In this document: piece after piece, positions 44,324 to 52,459 of the stretch
Layout of the letters: each line of letters starts with the position of its first letter
How positions within the stretch are numbered: position 1 is the first letter of the stretch
NCBI RefSeq assembly: GCF_000720255.1
Contig: NZ_JOJE01000018.1
Span: 124,001-188,000, forward strand
Length of the DNA: 64,000 nt
Reading direction: 5' to 3'
Source: Streptomyces griseus subsp. griseus
Lineage (GTDB): Bacteria; Actinomycetota; Actinomycetes; Streptomycetales; Streptomycetaceae
The notes under the pieces: generated by a model
The model's database searches: none
The model's input: only the letters and a program-made list of their open reading frames with translations
Told to the model about the DNA's origin: nothing
Program-made: the position numbers and the translations under genes

Positions 44324-45279
44324 GCGGTTCGTACCTCCTCGGCGAGCGCCAGCGCCTCCCGGGCCATCTGCGCGGCCGCGTCGAGGTCGGTCATCATCAG
44401 CGGTACGGCGCGGCAGCGGATGCCGGCCGCCTCTGTCCGCTCGACCGCGCCCGCGTCGACGGTGTCGACGAGCCAGCCGTCGAGGAGGCCCGAGCCGTAG
44501 TGCTCGGCGACCGCGGCGGCCGTGGACTCCACGCCGACGGCCGCGAGCACCTTGTCGGCCATGCCCCGCACGGGCGCGTCCCCGACGATGGGGGAGAGGC
44601 CCACCACCGGCACCCCGGCGTCGGCGATGGCCTCCCGGATGCCGGGGACGGCGAGGATCGTGCCGACGGACACGACCGGGTTGGACGGGGGGAAGAGGAC
44701 GACGTCCGCCTCGGCGATGGCCTCCAGGACGCCTGGCGCGGGCTTGGCCTGCTCGGCGCCGACGGGGACGACCGCCTCGGCCGGCACGGAGGCCCGCAGC
44801 CGTACCCAGTACTCCTGGAAGTGGATCGCCTTGCGCTCGCCGTCCACCTCGACGGCGACGTGCGTCTCGACGCGGTCGTCGGTCATCGGGATCAGCCGTA
44901 CGCCCGGCTTCCAGCGGTCGCACAGCGCCTCGGTCACCGCGCTCAGCGGAAACCCGGCGCCGATCATCTGCGTCCGCACGATGTGCGTGGCGAAGTCCCG
45001 GTCGCCGAGTCCGAACCACTCGGGCCCGACGCCGTAGGCGGCGAGCTCCTCCTTCAGGTGGAAGGTCTCGTCGGCCCGCCCCCAGCCCTGCTCCTCGTTG
45101 ATGCCGTCGCCGAGCGTGTACATCACCGTGTCGAGGTCCGGGCAGACCTTCAGCCCGAAGAGGTGGATGTCGTCCCCGGTGTTGCCGATGACCGTGATGT
45201 CCGCGTCGGGCGCGGCCTGCTTCAGACCACGCAGGAAACGGGCACCGCCGATGCCGCCTGCCAGAACCACAATGCGCAT
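44320..45279 (-). CDS. fbiA: 2-phospho-L-lactate / phosphoenolpyruvate transferase of F420 synthesis
   Basis: FbiA (CofD) transfers the lactyl or enolpyruvyl phospho group onto Fo to form F420-0 or its dehydro form. The 319-residue protein starts [19 protein letters not shown] and has the metal/substrate motifs [45 protein letters not shown] and [20 protein letters not shown], all diagnostic for CofD. It is the first gene of the fbiA-fbiB pair; the Fo synthase (fbiC) is not in this window. A 33-base gap separates it from the upstream cysteine dioxygenase gene on the same strand, so read-through is possible. Confidence 0.97.
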   Translation of the reverse strand: MRIVVLAGGIGGARFLRGLKQAAPDADITVIGNTGDDIHLFGLKVCPDLDTVMYTLGDGINEEQGWGRADETFHLKEELAAYGVGPEWFGLGDRDFATHIVRTQMIGAGFPLSAVTEALCDRWKPGVRLIPMTDDRVETHVAVEVDGERKAIHFQEYWVRLRASVPAEAVVPVGAEQAKPAPGVLEAIAEADVVLFPPSNPVVSVGTILAVPGIREAIADAGVPVVGLSPIVGDAPVRGMADKVLAAVGVESTAAAVAEHYGSGLLDGWLVDTVDAGAVERTEAAGIRCRAVPLMMTDLDAAAQMAREALALAEEVRTA

Positions 45280-45312
45280 GGGAGAAGTGTTGCAGGCGGG
45301 TAGGACAACGCG

Positions 45313-45828
45313 TCAGGCAGTTGTCACGGCGTGGGCCGGGCCGTGCGCCGTCGAGACCGAGCAGCGTGGCTCGTGCATGGGCATCTCGGTCAGTGCCGGG
45401 TAGTAGACGTGCAGGCTGACCGCGGGCTCCAGCGCGTCGTTGACGACCTCGTGCACGTATCCCGGGGCGAACACCCGCTCGTTTCCGGCCGCCAACACGC
45501 GCGTGCCGCGCTCCGTGCGCTCGGTGAGCGTCCCTTCCAGCACGGTCAGCACCCCGGAGGAGGGTCCGTGGTCGTGCGGTCCGCTGCCCTGCCCGGGCAC
45601 CCAGGACAGCAGCCACACCTCGTAGCCCGGGCCGGTGCGCAGCCGGTGGTACCAGCGTGTGGTCGCGTCGTACTGGACGAGGTGCTCCCACTGGGAGCGG
45701 TCGGCGGCGATGGAGCGCGCCAGGCCGACGAACTCGGCGACGGTGGCCGGGTGCTCGCGCGGGGTCTGGAGGAGATGCGGGACTTCGAGGATGTCGCCGG
45801 CGATCTGGAGGTCGCTGTCGCTGTTCAT
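45313..45828 (-). CDS. Cysteine dioxygenase type I
   Basis: The 171-residue cupin oxidises L-cysteine to cysteine sulphinate with Fe(II) and O2. Its metal site is visible as [17 protein letters not shown] (two His) and the later HEVVND (third His), with [19 protein letters not shown] ahead. The protein is of normal bacterial length. ATG 45828 has GAGGAAC about 13 bases upstream, a rather distant site. A short Cys-rich reading frame lies 153 bases upstream on the same strand, suggesting cysteine-responsive attenuation. fbiA follows after 33 bases. Confidence 0.95.
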   Translation of the reverse strand: MNSDSDLQIAGDILEVPHLLQTPREHPATVAEFVGLARSIAADRSQWEHLVQYDATTRWYHRLRTGPGYEVWLLSWVPGQGSGPHDHGPSSGVLTVLEGTLTERTERGTRVLAAGNERVFAPGYVHEVVNDALEPAVSLHVYYPALTEMPMHEPRCSVSTAHGPAHAVTTA

Positions 45829-45981
45829 GGGTGCGGTTGTTCCTCGGCGGAAGAGTGGGGGCTGGCTGGATGGCGCGTACCGTCCGCCCGGGTCGCGAGC
45901 GGGAGGGGAGCCCGGATGGGGGCAACGAGGGAACAGCAGCCGAGTCGCGGTGGACTCAGAGGCAGCCGGAGCGCGTTGGGC

Positions 45982-46074
45982 TCAACAGCTGGGACAGCAA
46001 CAGCTACAGCGAGCTCGGGCAGCACCGTGGGACCCGGCGGTGCGGGTCGAGGTGAGTGCCAAGTTCGCGAGCAT
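45982..46074 (-). CDS. Candidate Cys-rich leader peptide (polycysteine sORF) upstream of cysteine dioxygenase
   Basis: A 30-codon frame begins MLANLALTSTRTAG and ends ARCSCCCPSC followed by TGA: five Cys in the last eight residues. It has no Shine-Dalgarno sequence. A TTGACA-N17-TGTCCT promoter would start transcription at or beside its ATG, so it looks leaderless. It is co-directional with the cysteine dioxygenase gene, whose start is 153 bases further on; between them are small inverted repeats (GAGTC-N6-GACTC at about 45939-45954; CCGGG/CCCGG arms at about 45889-45914). In mycobacteria, leaderless polycysteine sORFs act as cysteine-responsive attenuators. An ATG two codons upstream is in frame. 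Expression is not proven. Confidence 0.6.
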   Translation of the reverse strand: MLANLALTSTRTAGSHGAARARCSCCCPSC

Positions 46075-46081
46075 GCCCATA

Positions 46082-46110
46082 AGGACATCGGTTCACACCT
46101 CGGCTGTCAA
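46082..46110 (-). promoter_or_regulatory. Promoter for the Cys-rich leader and cysteine dioxygenase
   Basis: On the minus strand, a perfect -35 TTGACA (46105-46110) is followed after 17 bases by TGTCCT (46082-46087). The expected transcription start falls at about 46074-46076, on the ATG of the Cys-rich frame. Confidence 0.55.
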
Positions 46111-46150
46111 CTCGACAGTCGGTCGGTGGGGTGTGTTTCACCTCATCCGG

Positions 46151-46167
46151 TTCACCTCAAAGGTGAA
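46151..46167. promoter_or_regulatory. Perfect palindrome TTCACCT-CAA-AGGTGAA
   Basis: Seven-base perfect arms with a three-base centre, preceded by another TTCACCTCA at 46137. It lies 41 bases upstream of the -35 of the cysteine dioxygenase promoter and about 375 bases before whiB. It looks like an operator; the binding protein is unknown. Confidence 0.5.
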
Positions 46168-46324
46168 AGGTTTGTGCATGGGGTCCTCGGGACACATGGC
46201 GTCCATCCGGTCGCGCAAGCGTCGTTGCGGTCCCGTGATCCGACTGTGATCCGGTTCGCTTCGGCGTGCGTGTCGCAACGGGATCGAACTCGCGGGCGTC
46301 TATTCCTGTGCGTGGTTCTGTTCG

Positions 46325-46347
46325 GAGCCCCAAGCCCTCCGGGGCTC
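46325..46347 (+). terminator. Hairpin with T-rich tail in the cdo-whiB gap
   Basis: GAGCCCC-N9-GGGGCTC is followed by a T-rich run (GTCTGTGTGTCTATCTTTATG). It resembles an intrinsic terminator on the plus strand. No upstream plus-strand gene is evident, so it may insulate whiB or end an unseen small RNA. The other bases from 46168 to 46438 show no gene. Confidence 0.35.
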
Positions 46348-46438
46348 GTCTGTGTGTCTATCTTTATGGCGATTTGAACACTTTCTGCGCCAGACTGGTT
46401 CCGCAGAGTGAATAAGGGGCCCAATAGCAGATCTCGGC

Positions 46439-46468
46439 TTGACTCGCCCGGAGCCGCACACTTGTAAT
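46439..46468 (+). promoter_or_regulatory. whiB: Candidate whiB promoter
   Basis: TTGACT (46439-46444) and TGTAAT (46463-46468) are 18 bases apart, about 75 bases before the whiB start. It is a good match for a vegetative-type promoter. Confidence 0.55.
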
Positions 46469-46542
46469 TTCACTCGTGTCGTTCAGCCGGAATCGGTAAC
46501 GGCAACGTCACGGGGACGCGAAAGAGCAGACGAGGGGCGCAC

Positions 46543-46806
46543 ATGACCGAGCTGGTGCAGCAACTGCTGGTCGACGACGCGGACGAGGAACTCGGCTGGC
46601 AGGAGCGCGCACTGTGCGCCCAGACCGACCCCGAGTCCTTCTTTCCCGAGAAGGGCGGCTCGACCCGCGAGGCCAAGAAGGTCTGCCTCGCCTGCGAGGT
46701 CCGCTCCGAATGTCTTGAATACGCCCTCGCCAACGACGAGCGCTTCGGTATCTGGGGCGGTCTGTCCGAGCGGGAGCGCCGTCGACTGAAGAAGGCGGCC
46801 GTCTGA
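46543..46806 (+). CDS. whiB: WhiB, iron-sulphur developmental regulator
   Basis: The 87-residue protein is the founding Wbl family member, which acts with WhiA to drive sporulation septation in Streptomyces. The four cluster ligands are Cys25 (RALCAQTDPESFFP), Cys48, Cys51 (CLACEVRSEC) and Cys57, followed by the G(I/V)WGG turn at 69-73 and the basic DNA-contact tail ERERRRLKKAAV. Length and sequence match S. coelicolor WhiB as I recall it. ATG 46543 has CGAGGGG upstream. The mycobacterial orthologue whiB2 sits in the same gene neighbourhood. Two DnaA boxes lie just downstream. Confidence 0.98.
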   Translation: MTELVQQLLVDDADEELGWQERALCAQTDPESFFPEKGGSTREAKKVCLACEVRSECLEYALANDERFGIWGGLSERERRRLKKAAV

Positions 46807-46833
46807 GCGGAGGGCATGCGTCCGCGCGCGGCC

Positions 46834-46880
46834 GGTTGTCCACAGGGCGAACGGCCCGCCGCAGGTGGGTTGTCCACAGG
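46834..46880 (+). promoter_or_regulatory. Pair of perfect DnaA boxes downstream of whiB
   Basis: The 13-mer GGTTGTCCACAGG occurs at 46834-46846 and 46868-46880. Each holds TTGTCCACA, the preferred Streptomyces DnaA box, in the same orientation and 34 bases apart. The second lies in the loop of a nine-base hairpin (46854-46862 with 46880-46888) that may end the whiB transcript. No AT-rich unwinding region is nearby, so this is not an origin. Confidence 0.7.
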
Positions 46881-47049
46881 CGGCGGGCTCTCGCCGCCCG
46901 CCCGTCGCCCGACCACCGCCCCTCATCGAGACGCTTCGCGTCGCCCCTTTTGGTTCTGCCGATAGTGTGGTCGCTCGTCCGACACGCCCCGCCGCCCCCT
47001 GGTGGCACAGGCGTCCACCGCAGTCCATCGAACCGGGGCCCGTACCTCG

Positions 47050-50000
47050 ATGTCCGTGCACAGCCACACGGCAGCCCGCCAAGACGGCGCTGCCACACCC
47101 GAGTTTCCGCGTCATGTGGTGACCGCGGTCCTCGTCTCCCACGACGGCGCCCGCTGGCTGCCCGACGCGCTCGCCGGACTGCTCGGCCAGGAGCGCCCGG
47201 TCCAGTCCGCCCTGGCCGCCGACACCGGCAGCGCGGACGACTCCGCCCAGCTGCTCGCCGACGCCCTCGGCGCCGACCAGGTGCTGCACCTCGCCCGACG
47301 CACCGGTTTCGGCCAGGCCGTCGAGGAGGCCACCCGCACCGCCCCCGTCCTCACCCCGGACGACCTGCCGTACCTGAAGCGGCCCAGCGGCTGGGACCCC
47401 GTCACCCGCTCCTGGCGCGACGACGCCTACGACATGCCCGAGCTCCCGCACGGAGAGCCGGTCCAGTGGCTGTGGCTGCTGCACGACGACTGCGCCCCCG
47501 AGCCCGACGCCCTGGCCGAGCTGCTGCGCGTCGTGGAGAACGAACTCGAACTCGGTCGCGACGACGTCGCCGTCGTCGGCCCCAAGCTGCGCGGCTGGTA
47601 CGACCGCCGCCAGCTCCTCGAGGTCGGCGTCACCATCGCCCACTCCGGCCGCCGCTGGACCGGCCTGGACCGCCGCGAGCAGGACCAGGGACAGCACGAC
47701 CACGTCCGCTCCGTCCTGTCCGTGTCCACCGCCGGCATGCTCATCCGCCGTGACGTCTTCGAGCAGCTCGGCGGCTTCGACCGCCGACTGCCCCTGATGC
47801 GCGACGACGTCGACCTGTGCTGGCGCGCCCAGGCCGCCGGCCACCGCGTGCTCGTCGCCCCCGAGGCGGTCGTACGGCACGCCGAGGCAGCCTCCCGCGA
47901 GCGCCGGACCGTCGACTGCGCGGGACGCACCACCGCCTCCCCGCACAAGGTCGACAAGGCCGGTGCCGTCTACACCCTCCTCGTCAACACCCGTACCGCC
48001 CTCCTGCCCTGGGTCCTGCTGCGCCTCGTCCTCGGCACCCTGCTGCGGACCGTCGCCTACCTCGTGGGCAAGGTCCCCGGACAGGCCGTCGACGAGATCC
48101 GCGGCCTCCTGGGGACCCTCCTGCGGCCCGAACGGATCATCGCCGGGCGGCGCCGGCGCGGCAGCCCGGTGATCGACAAGGGCGAGTTGCGGGCGTTGTT
48201 CCCGCCGCCCGGCGCCACCGTGCGGGCCACCGTCGAACAGGTCGCGGGCAACCTCGTCGGCAGCGACGACCCCGAGGCCGTCGCGGGCGCGGGACGGCAC
48301 GGCGGCGCCGTCGAGTCCGGACCCGGCGGTGACGACGCCGACTTCCTGGAGATCGAGCAGTTCGCCCGCCTCAAGCGCATGGCCCGCAAGCCGGGGCCGG
48401 TGCTCTTCCTGGTGCTGCTGCTCGTCTCCCTGGCCGCCTGCCGCGCCCTCCTCGGCGGCGGCGCGCTGGCGGGCGGCGCCCTGCTGCCCGCCCCGGCCGA
48501 CGCCTCCGAACTGTGGGCGCGCTACCTGGACGCCTGGCACCCCGTCGGCGCCGGCGGCACTCCGTCCGCACCCCCGTACCTCGCGATCGTCGCCCTGCTC
48601 GCGTCCCTGCTGTTCGGCTCGACCGGCCTGGCGGTCACGATCCTGCTGGTCTGCTCCGTCCCGCTGGCCGGCGTCAGCGCGTACTTCGCCTCCCGCCCCC
48701 TCGTCGAGTCACGCCTCCTGCGCGCGTGGGCCGCCGTCGTCTACGCCTTCCTGCCCGCCGCCACCGGCGCCCTCGCGGGCGGCCGCATCGGCACCGCCGT
48801 CCTGGCCGTACTGCTGCCGCTCATCGCGCGCGCCGGCATCGCCGCGGCCGGCCTCACCAAGGCCGCCGACACCCGCGGCAGCTGGCGTGCCACCTGGGCG
48901 TACGCGCTGCTGCTGACCGTCACCACCGCGTTCACCCCGATCGTGTGGCCCATCGCGCTGATCCTGGGCATCGGCATGCTGGCCGTGCGCCGCTCCGACA
49001 TCACCGCCTACGGACTGCGCTTCCTGGCCCAGCTGGGCACCCCGCTGCTGATCCTCGCGCCCTGGTCGCTGTCGCTGCTGCCGTTCGGCTTCTTCAAGCA
49101 GGCCGGCCTGGACTACGGCCCCTCGGCCGCATCCGCCCTCGACCTGCTCGGCGCCAGCCCCGGCGGCCCCGGCACGGTCAGCGGACTCATGCTCATCGGC
49201 ATCGTCCTCGCCGCGCTCGCCGCACTGCTGCGCTCCGAGCGTCAGGCCGGCATCCTCGCGGCCTGGGTCGTCGCACTGGTGGGCCTCCTCTTCGCGGTCC
49301 TGTCCAACGGCTCCACCTGGGCGGGCCCCGCGACCCTCGTCTACGGCATCGCCCTGCTGGCCGCCGCCGCGCTCGGCGCCGACGGGGCCCGCTCCCGCGT
49401 CGCCGAGCAGAGCTTCGGCTGGCGCCAGCCGGTCGCCGCCCTGATCGCCTTCGCCTCCGCCGCGGGCCCGCTGCTCATCGCCGCCGGCTGGATGATCCGC
49501 GGCGCGGACGACCCCCTGGAGCGCCGCGATCCGGTGCAGGTACCCGCGTTCGTCGCCGAGGACGGCAACAACCGCGACCAGGCCCGCACCCTCGTCCTCG
49601 ACAGCGACTCCGCCGCGCACGTCGCCTACGTGCTGGTCCGCGGCTCCGGCGCCCGCCTCGGCGACGCCGAACTCGCCGCCGCCGACGGGGAGAACGCCAA
49701 GCTCGGCAAGATCGTCGCCAACCTGGTCGCGGGCTCCGGCGCCGACCAGGTCGACCAGCTCGGCAAATTCGCCGTGCGCTACGTCCTGGTCCACCAGGGC
49801 GCACCGCGCGAGGTCACCCGCGTCCTGGACGCCACGCCCGGACTGCGCCGGCTCAGCGAGCAACACGGCAGCGCCCTGTGGCGGGTCGACCAGCAGGTCT
49901 CCCGCGCGGCCATCGTCCCCGGCTCCGGCTCCGGCACCCCGCAGTCGGTCGCCGCCGGGCCCGTCGACATCCACACCACCATCCCGAGCGGCCCGGACGG

Positions 50001-50724
50001 CCGGGTCCTGCGCCTGGCCGACACCGCCGCCGAGGGCTGGACCGCCACCCTGGACGGCAAGCCGCTCGCCCCCACCACCGTCGACGGCTGGGCCCAGGGC
50101 TTCACACTGCCCTCCTCCGGCGGCAGGCTCGACGTCACCTACGACGACCCGATCGGCCACACCGCCTGGCTGTGGGCCCAGGGCGCCCTCGCCCTCGTCC
50201 TCGTCGTGCTGGCCCTGCCCGGCCGCCGCCGCGACGTCGACGACGACCTCCCCGAGGAGCCCGTCGTCCCGGCCCAGGCCGTCGAAGGCGAGGGCCGTCG
50301 CGCCCGCCGGCTGCGCGCCCAGGCGGAGGCCGAGGAAGCCGCCCAGGACCCGGAAGCCCCTGCCTCTCCGCAGGAGCCGGAGCCCGCCGCGGCCGTACCC
50401 CAGCAGCAGCAGGGCTACGGCGAGTGGAACCCGGCGACCTACGGAGGCGCCGAGTACGGCACCTACGCCGGCGACCAGTACCAGGACGCCCAACAGCCCT
50501 ATCCCGCGGGCGGCTACGACCAGACGCAGACCTACGACCCCTACCAGGGCGGCCAGTACGACCCGTACGCCTACGGCGGCCAGAACCAGCAGGGGGCGTA
50601 CGACCCGACGTACGACCAGGGCTACGACACCACGTACGGCCAGGGTTACGGCCCCGCGTACGACCCGACGCAGCAGCAACCGCACGGCAACGGCAGTGAG
50701 CGCCCCGACGGGAGCCAGCAGTGA
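47050..50724 (+). CDS. Giant membrane glycosyltransferase (GT2 head, multi-helix body, Tyr/Gln-rich tail)
   Basis: The 1224-residue protein begins with a GT2 domain (TAVLVSHDGARWLPDALAGLL, LWLLHDDCAPEPDALAELL, FDRRLPLMRDDVDLCWRAQAAGH) and continues with about a dozen membrane helices from residue 440 to 830. A periplasmic beta-rich part (VDIHTTIPSGPDGRVLRLADTAAEGW) and a last helix near 1045 follow, then a cytoplasmic tail rich in Tyr, Gly, Gln and Asp. It probably adds sugars to a lipid-linked or wall polymer. ATG 47050 is used; GTG 47002 would add 16 residues and neither start has a strong site. It overlaps the next gene by four bases. Confidence 0.9.
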   Translation: MSVHSHTAARQDGAATPEFPRHVVTAVLVSHDGARWLPDALAGLLGQERPVQSALAADTGSADDSAQLLADALGADQVLHLARRTGFGQAVEEATRTAPVLTPDDLPYLKRPSGWDPVTRSWRDDAYDMPELPHGEPVQWLWLLHDDCAPEPDALAELLRVVENELELGRDDVAVVGPKLRGWYDRRQLLEVGVTIAHSGRRWTGLDRREQDQGQHDHVRSVLSVSTAGMLIRRDVFEQLGGFDRRLPLMRDDVDLCWRAQAAGHRVLVAPEAVVRHAEAASRERRTVDCAGRTTASPHKVDKAGAVYTLLVNTRTALLPWVLLRLVLGTLLRTVAYLVGKVPGQAVDEIRGLLGTLLRPERIIAGRRRRGSPVIDKGELRALFPPPGATVRATVEQVAGNLVGSDDPEAVAGAGRHGGAVESGPGGDDADFLEIEQFARLKRMARKPGPVLFLVLLLVSLAACRALLGGGALAGGALLPAPADASELWARYLDAWHPVGAGGTPSAPPYLAIVALLASLLFGSTGLAVTILLVCSVPLAGVSAYFASRPLVESRLLRAWAAVVYAFLPAATGALAGGRIGTAVLAVLLPLIARAGIAAAGLTKAADTRGSWRATWAYALLLTVTTAFTPIVWPIALILGIGMLAVRRSDITAYGLRFLAQLGTPLLILAPWSLSLLPFGFFKQAGLDYGPSAASALDLLGASPGGPGTVSGLMLIGIVLAALAALLRSERQAGILAAWVVALVGLLFAVLSNGSTWAGPATLVYGIALLAAAALGADGARSRVAEQSFGWRQPVAALIAFASAAGPLLIAAGWMIRGADDPLERRDPVQVPAFVAEDGNNRDQARTLVLDSDSAAHVAYVLVRGSGARLGDAELAAADGENAKLGKIVANLVAGSGADQVDQLGKFAVRYVLVHQGAPREVTRVLDATPGLRRLSEQHGSALWRVDQQVSRAAIVPGSGSGTPQSVAAGPVDIHTTIPSGPDGRVLRLADTAAEGWTATLDGKPLAPTTVDGWAQGFTLPSSGGRLDVTYDDPIGHTAWLWAQGALALVLVVLALPGRRRDVDDDLPEEPVVPAQAVEGEGRRARRLRAQAEAEEAAQDPEAPASPQEPEPAAAVPQQQQGYGEWNPATYGGAEYGTYAGDQYQDAQQPYPAGGYDQTQTYDPYQGGQYDPYAYGGQNQQGAYDPTYDQGYDTTYGQGYGPAYDPTQQQPHGNGSERPDGSQQ

Positions 50725-52286
50725 ACCGCACGACCATCTCCCTGTTCGCCGGCGTGGCCGCGCTCGCCGCCGTCACCGGATTCGCAGCGCTGACACCGCC
50801 CGACGCCTCGGGCACCACGGACACCGCGAAAGCGGCCGCCGAACTGCCCGTGGAGCGAACCAGCCTGCTCTGCCCGGCGCCCAGCACCTCCGACCTCGCC
50901 GAGACGTCTTACACGTCCTTCACCCCCGTCACCAACGGCACGGAGAACGACGGCACGGCCGAACTCCAGGCCGCCACCGTGCAGTCGGACGACGGAACGG
51001 GGGACGAGGACGCCAAGGGCAAGAAGGACAAGAACGGCGAGAAGGGCGAGAAGGGCGACGGGGACAAGAAGGGCAAGGGGGGTGACGAGGGCGCGAAGTC
51101 CGTCCTGACGCCCAAGCAGCCCGGCACGCCCGTCACCGTGGACGACTCCGGCGCCGACTCACCCGCCCTGGTCGGCACCGCCGACGGCAAGTTCGCCCCC
51201 GGCTGGACCGTCCAGGAGACCACCGAGGTCGCCGCCGGCACCGGACGCGGCCTCCAAGGCGTCAACTGCACCGCTCCGGACACGGAGTTCTGGTTCCCGG
51301 GTGCCAGCACGGCCGGCGACCGCACCGACTACGTACACCTGACCAACCCGGACGACTCCGCCGCCGTCGTCGACATCGAGCTGTACGGCAAGGACGGCGC
51401 CCTGCAGACCACGGTGGGGGAGGGCATCACCGTCCAGCCGCACTCCAGTGAGCCGGTCCTGCTGTCCACGCTCACCGACGCCAAGCAGGACGACGTCACC
51501 GTGCACGTGAACGTCCGCAGCGGCCGCGTCGGGGCCGCCGTCCAGGCGCTGGACGAGAAGCTCGGCGGCGACTGGCTGCCCGCGTCCACCGACCCGGCGG
51601 CGAACCTGGTCATGCCGGGCATCCCGAAGGACGCCACGTCGGTGCGTCTGATCGCGTTCGCGCCGGGCGACGCCGACGCGGACCTCAAGGTGCGCCTCGC
51701 CTCACCCAGCGGCCTGATCACCCCGGCCGGGAACGAGACGGTGCACGTCAAGGGCGGTATGACCACCGCCGTCGACCTGGGCGACGTCACGCGCGGAGAG
51801 GCGGGTTCGCTGGTGCTGACCCCGACGGACCAGTCGGTGCCGGTCGTCGCGGCCCTGCGGGTGGTCCGCGGCAAGGGCGACAAGCGGGAGACGGCCTTCA
51901 TCCCCGCCACCCGCCCCGTCGGCACACGCGCGACGTCCGCCGACAACAGCGGCAAGGGCTCCACGCTCTCCCTGACGTCCCCCACCGGCACCGCCAAGGT
52001 GAAGGTCACTGCCTCCGCGGGCAGCGAGGGCGGTACGGCGGTGTCGAAGACGTACACGATCAAGACCGGCACCACCCAGGACGTCGAGCCGCCCGTCCCC
52101 AGCGGCCTGAAGGGCACGTACGCACTCACCGTGGAGCAGCTCTCCGGCGCCGCGGTGTATGCCGCACGCACCCTGGCGGCCACCGAGGAGGGCGTCCCGG
52201 GTTTCACCATCCAGACCCTGCCGGACGACCGGGGCACGGTGGCCGTACCGAAGGCGGACCAGGACCTCTCGGTGCTGGACAAGTAG
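50721..52286 (+). CDS. DUF5719-type secreted protein
   Basis: The 521-residue protein has an N-terminal signal anchor (TTISLFAGVAALAAVTGFAAL), then a low-complexity Lys/Gly/Glu/Asp block at about residues 92-118 (KGKKDKNGEKGEKGDGDKKG). The beta-rich body includes TEFWFPGASTAGDRTDYVHLTNPDDSAAVVDIELYG, a pattern of DUF5719 proteins. The function is unknown. Coupling to the giant glycosyltransferase (GTGA overlap) and conserved pairing suggest that it assists it outside the membrane. The charged block is much less hydrophobic than its surroundings and looks like a flexible spacer. Confidence 0.85.
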   Translation: MNRTTISLFAGVAALAAVTGFAALTPPDASGTTDTAKAAAELPVERTSLLCPAPSTSDLAETSYTSFTPVTNGTENDGTAELQAATVQSDDGTGDEDAKGKKDKNGEKGEKGDGDKKGKGGDEGAKSVLTPKQPGTPVTVDDSGADSPALVGTADGKFAPGWTVQETTEVAAGTGRGLQGVNCTAPDTEFWFPGASTAGDRTDYVHLTNPDDSAAVVDIELYGKDGALQTTVGEGITVQPHSSEPVLLSTLTDAKQDDVTVHVNVRSGRVGAAVQALDEKLGGDWLPASTDPAANLVMPGIPKDATSVRLIAFAPGDADADLKVRLASPSGLITPAGNETVHVKGGMTTAVDLGDVTRGEAGSLVLTPTDQSVPVVAALRVVRGKGDKRETAFIPATRPVGTRATSADNSGKGSTLSLTSPTGTAKVKVTASAGSEGGTAVSKTYTIKTGTTQDVEPPVPSGLKGTYALTVEQLSGAAVYAARTLAATEEGVPGFTIQTLPDDRGTVAVPKADQDLSVLDK

Positions 52287-52320
52287 CCGCCGGACCGGCC
52301 GACCGGCCCGGCGCAGTCTC

Positions 52321-52459
52321 ACCGGGCCGGGGTCCACTCTCTCCGCGGCAGTCCTCGTCGGCCGGGGTCCCACCGGTTCCGGCGGCAGTCCTAGTCGGCC
52401 GGGGTCCACCGGTTCTGGCGTCAGTCCTCGCCGTAGCGGGGGTCCACCGTCTCCGGTGT
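52321..52459. repeat. 36-37 base tandem repeat derived from the zincin-like gene 3' end
   Basis: Three and a half degenerate units (about 52321-52348, 52349-52385, 52386-52421 and 52422-52459) share CAGTCCT(C/A)GTCGGCCGGGG and GTCCACCGGTT. The last unit is the final 13 codons and stop of the minus-strand zincin-like gene, so the downstream copies are non-coding duplicates of it. Confidence 0.75.

Noticed and set aside
44324..45925. Upstream extension of the fbiB frame over fbiA and cysteine dioxygenase
   Set aside because: It is a shadow; ATG 44323 overlaps the fbiA stop in the expected way and gives the normal FbiB N-terminus.
45825..46088. 87-codon minus-strand frame ahead of cysteine dioxygenase, with GAGG upstream
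   Set aside because: The Pro/Leu/Val-rich peptide shows no motif and runs past the start of cysteine dioxygenase; the overlapping 30-codon Cys-rich frame fits the promoter better. It cannot be fully excluded.
46834..46880. Replication origin at the DnaA boxes
   Set aside because: Only two boxes, no AT-rich region and no dnaA, dnaN or gyr genes nearby.
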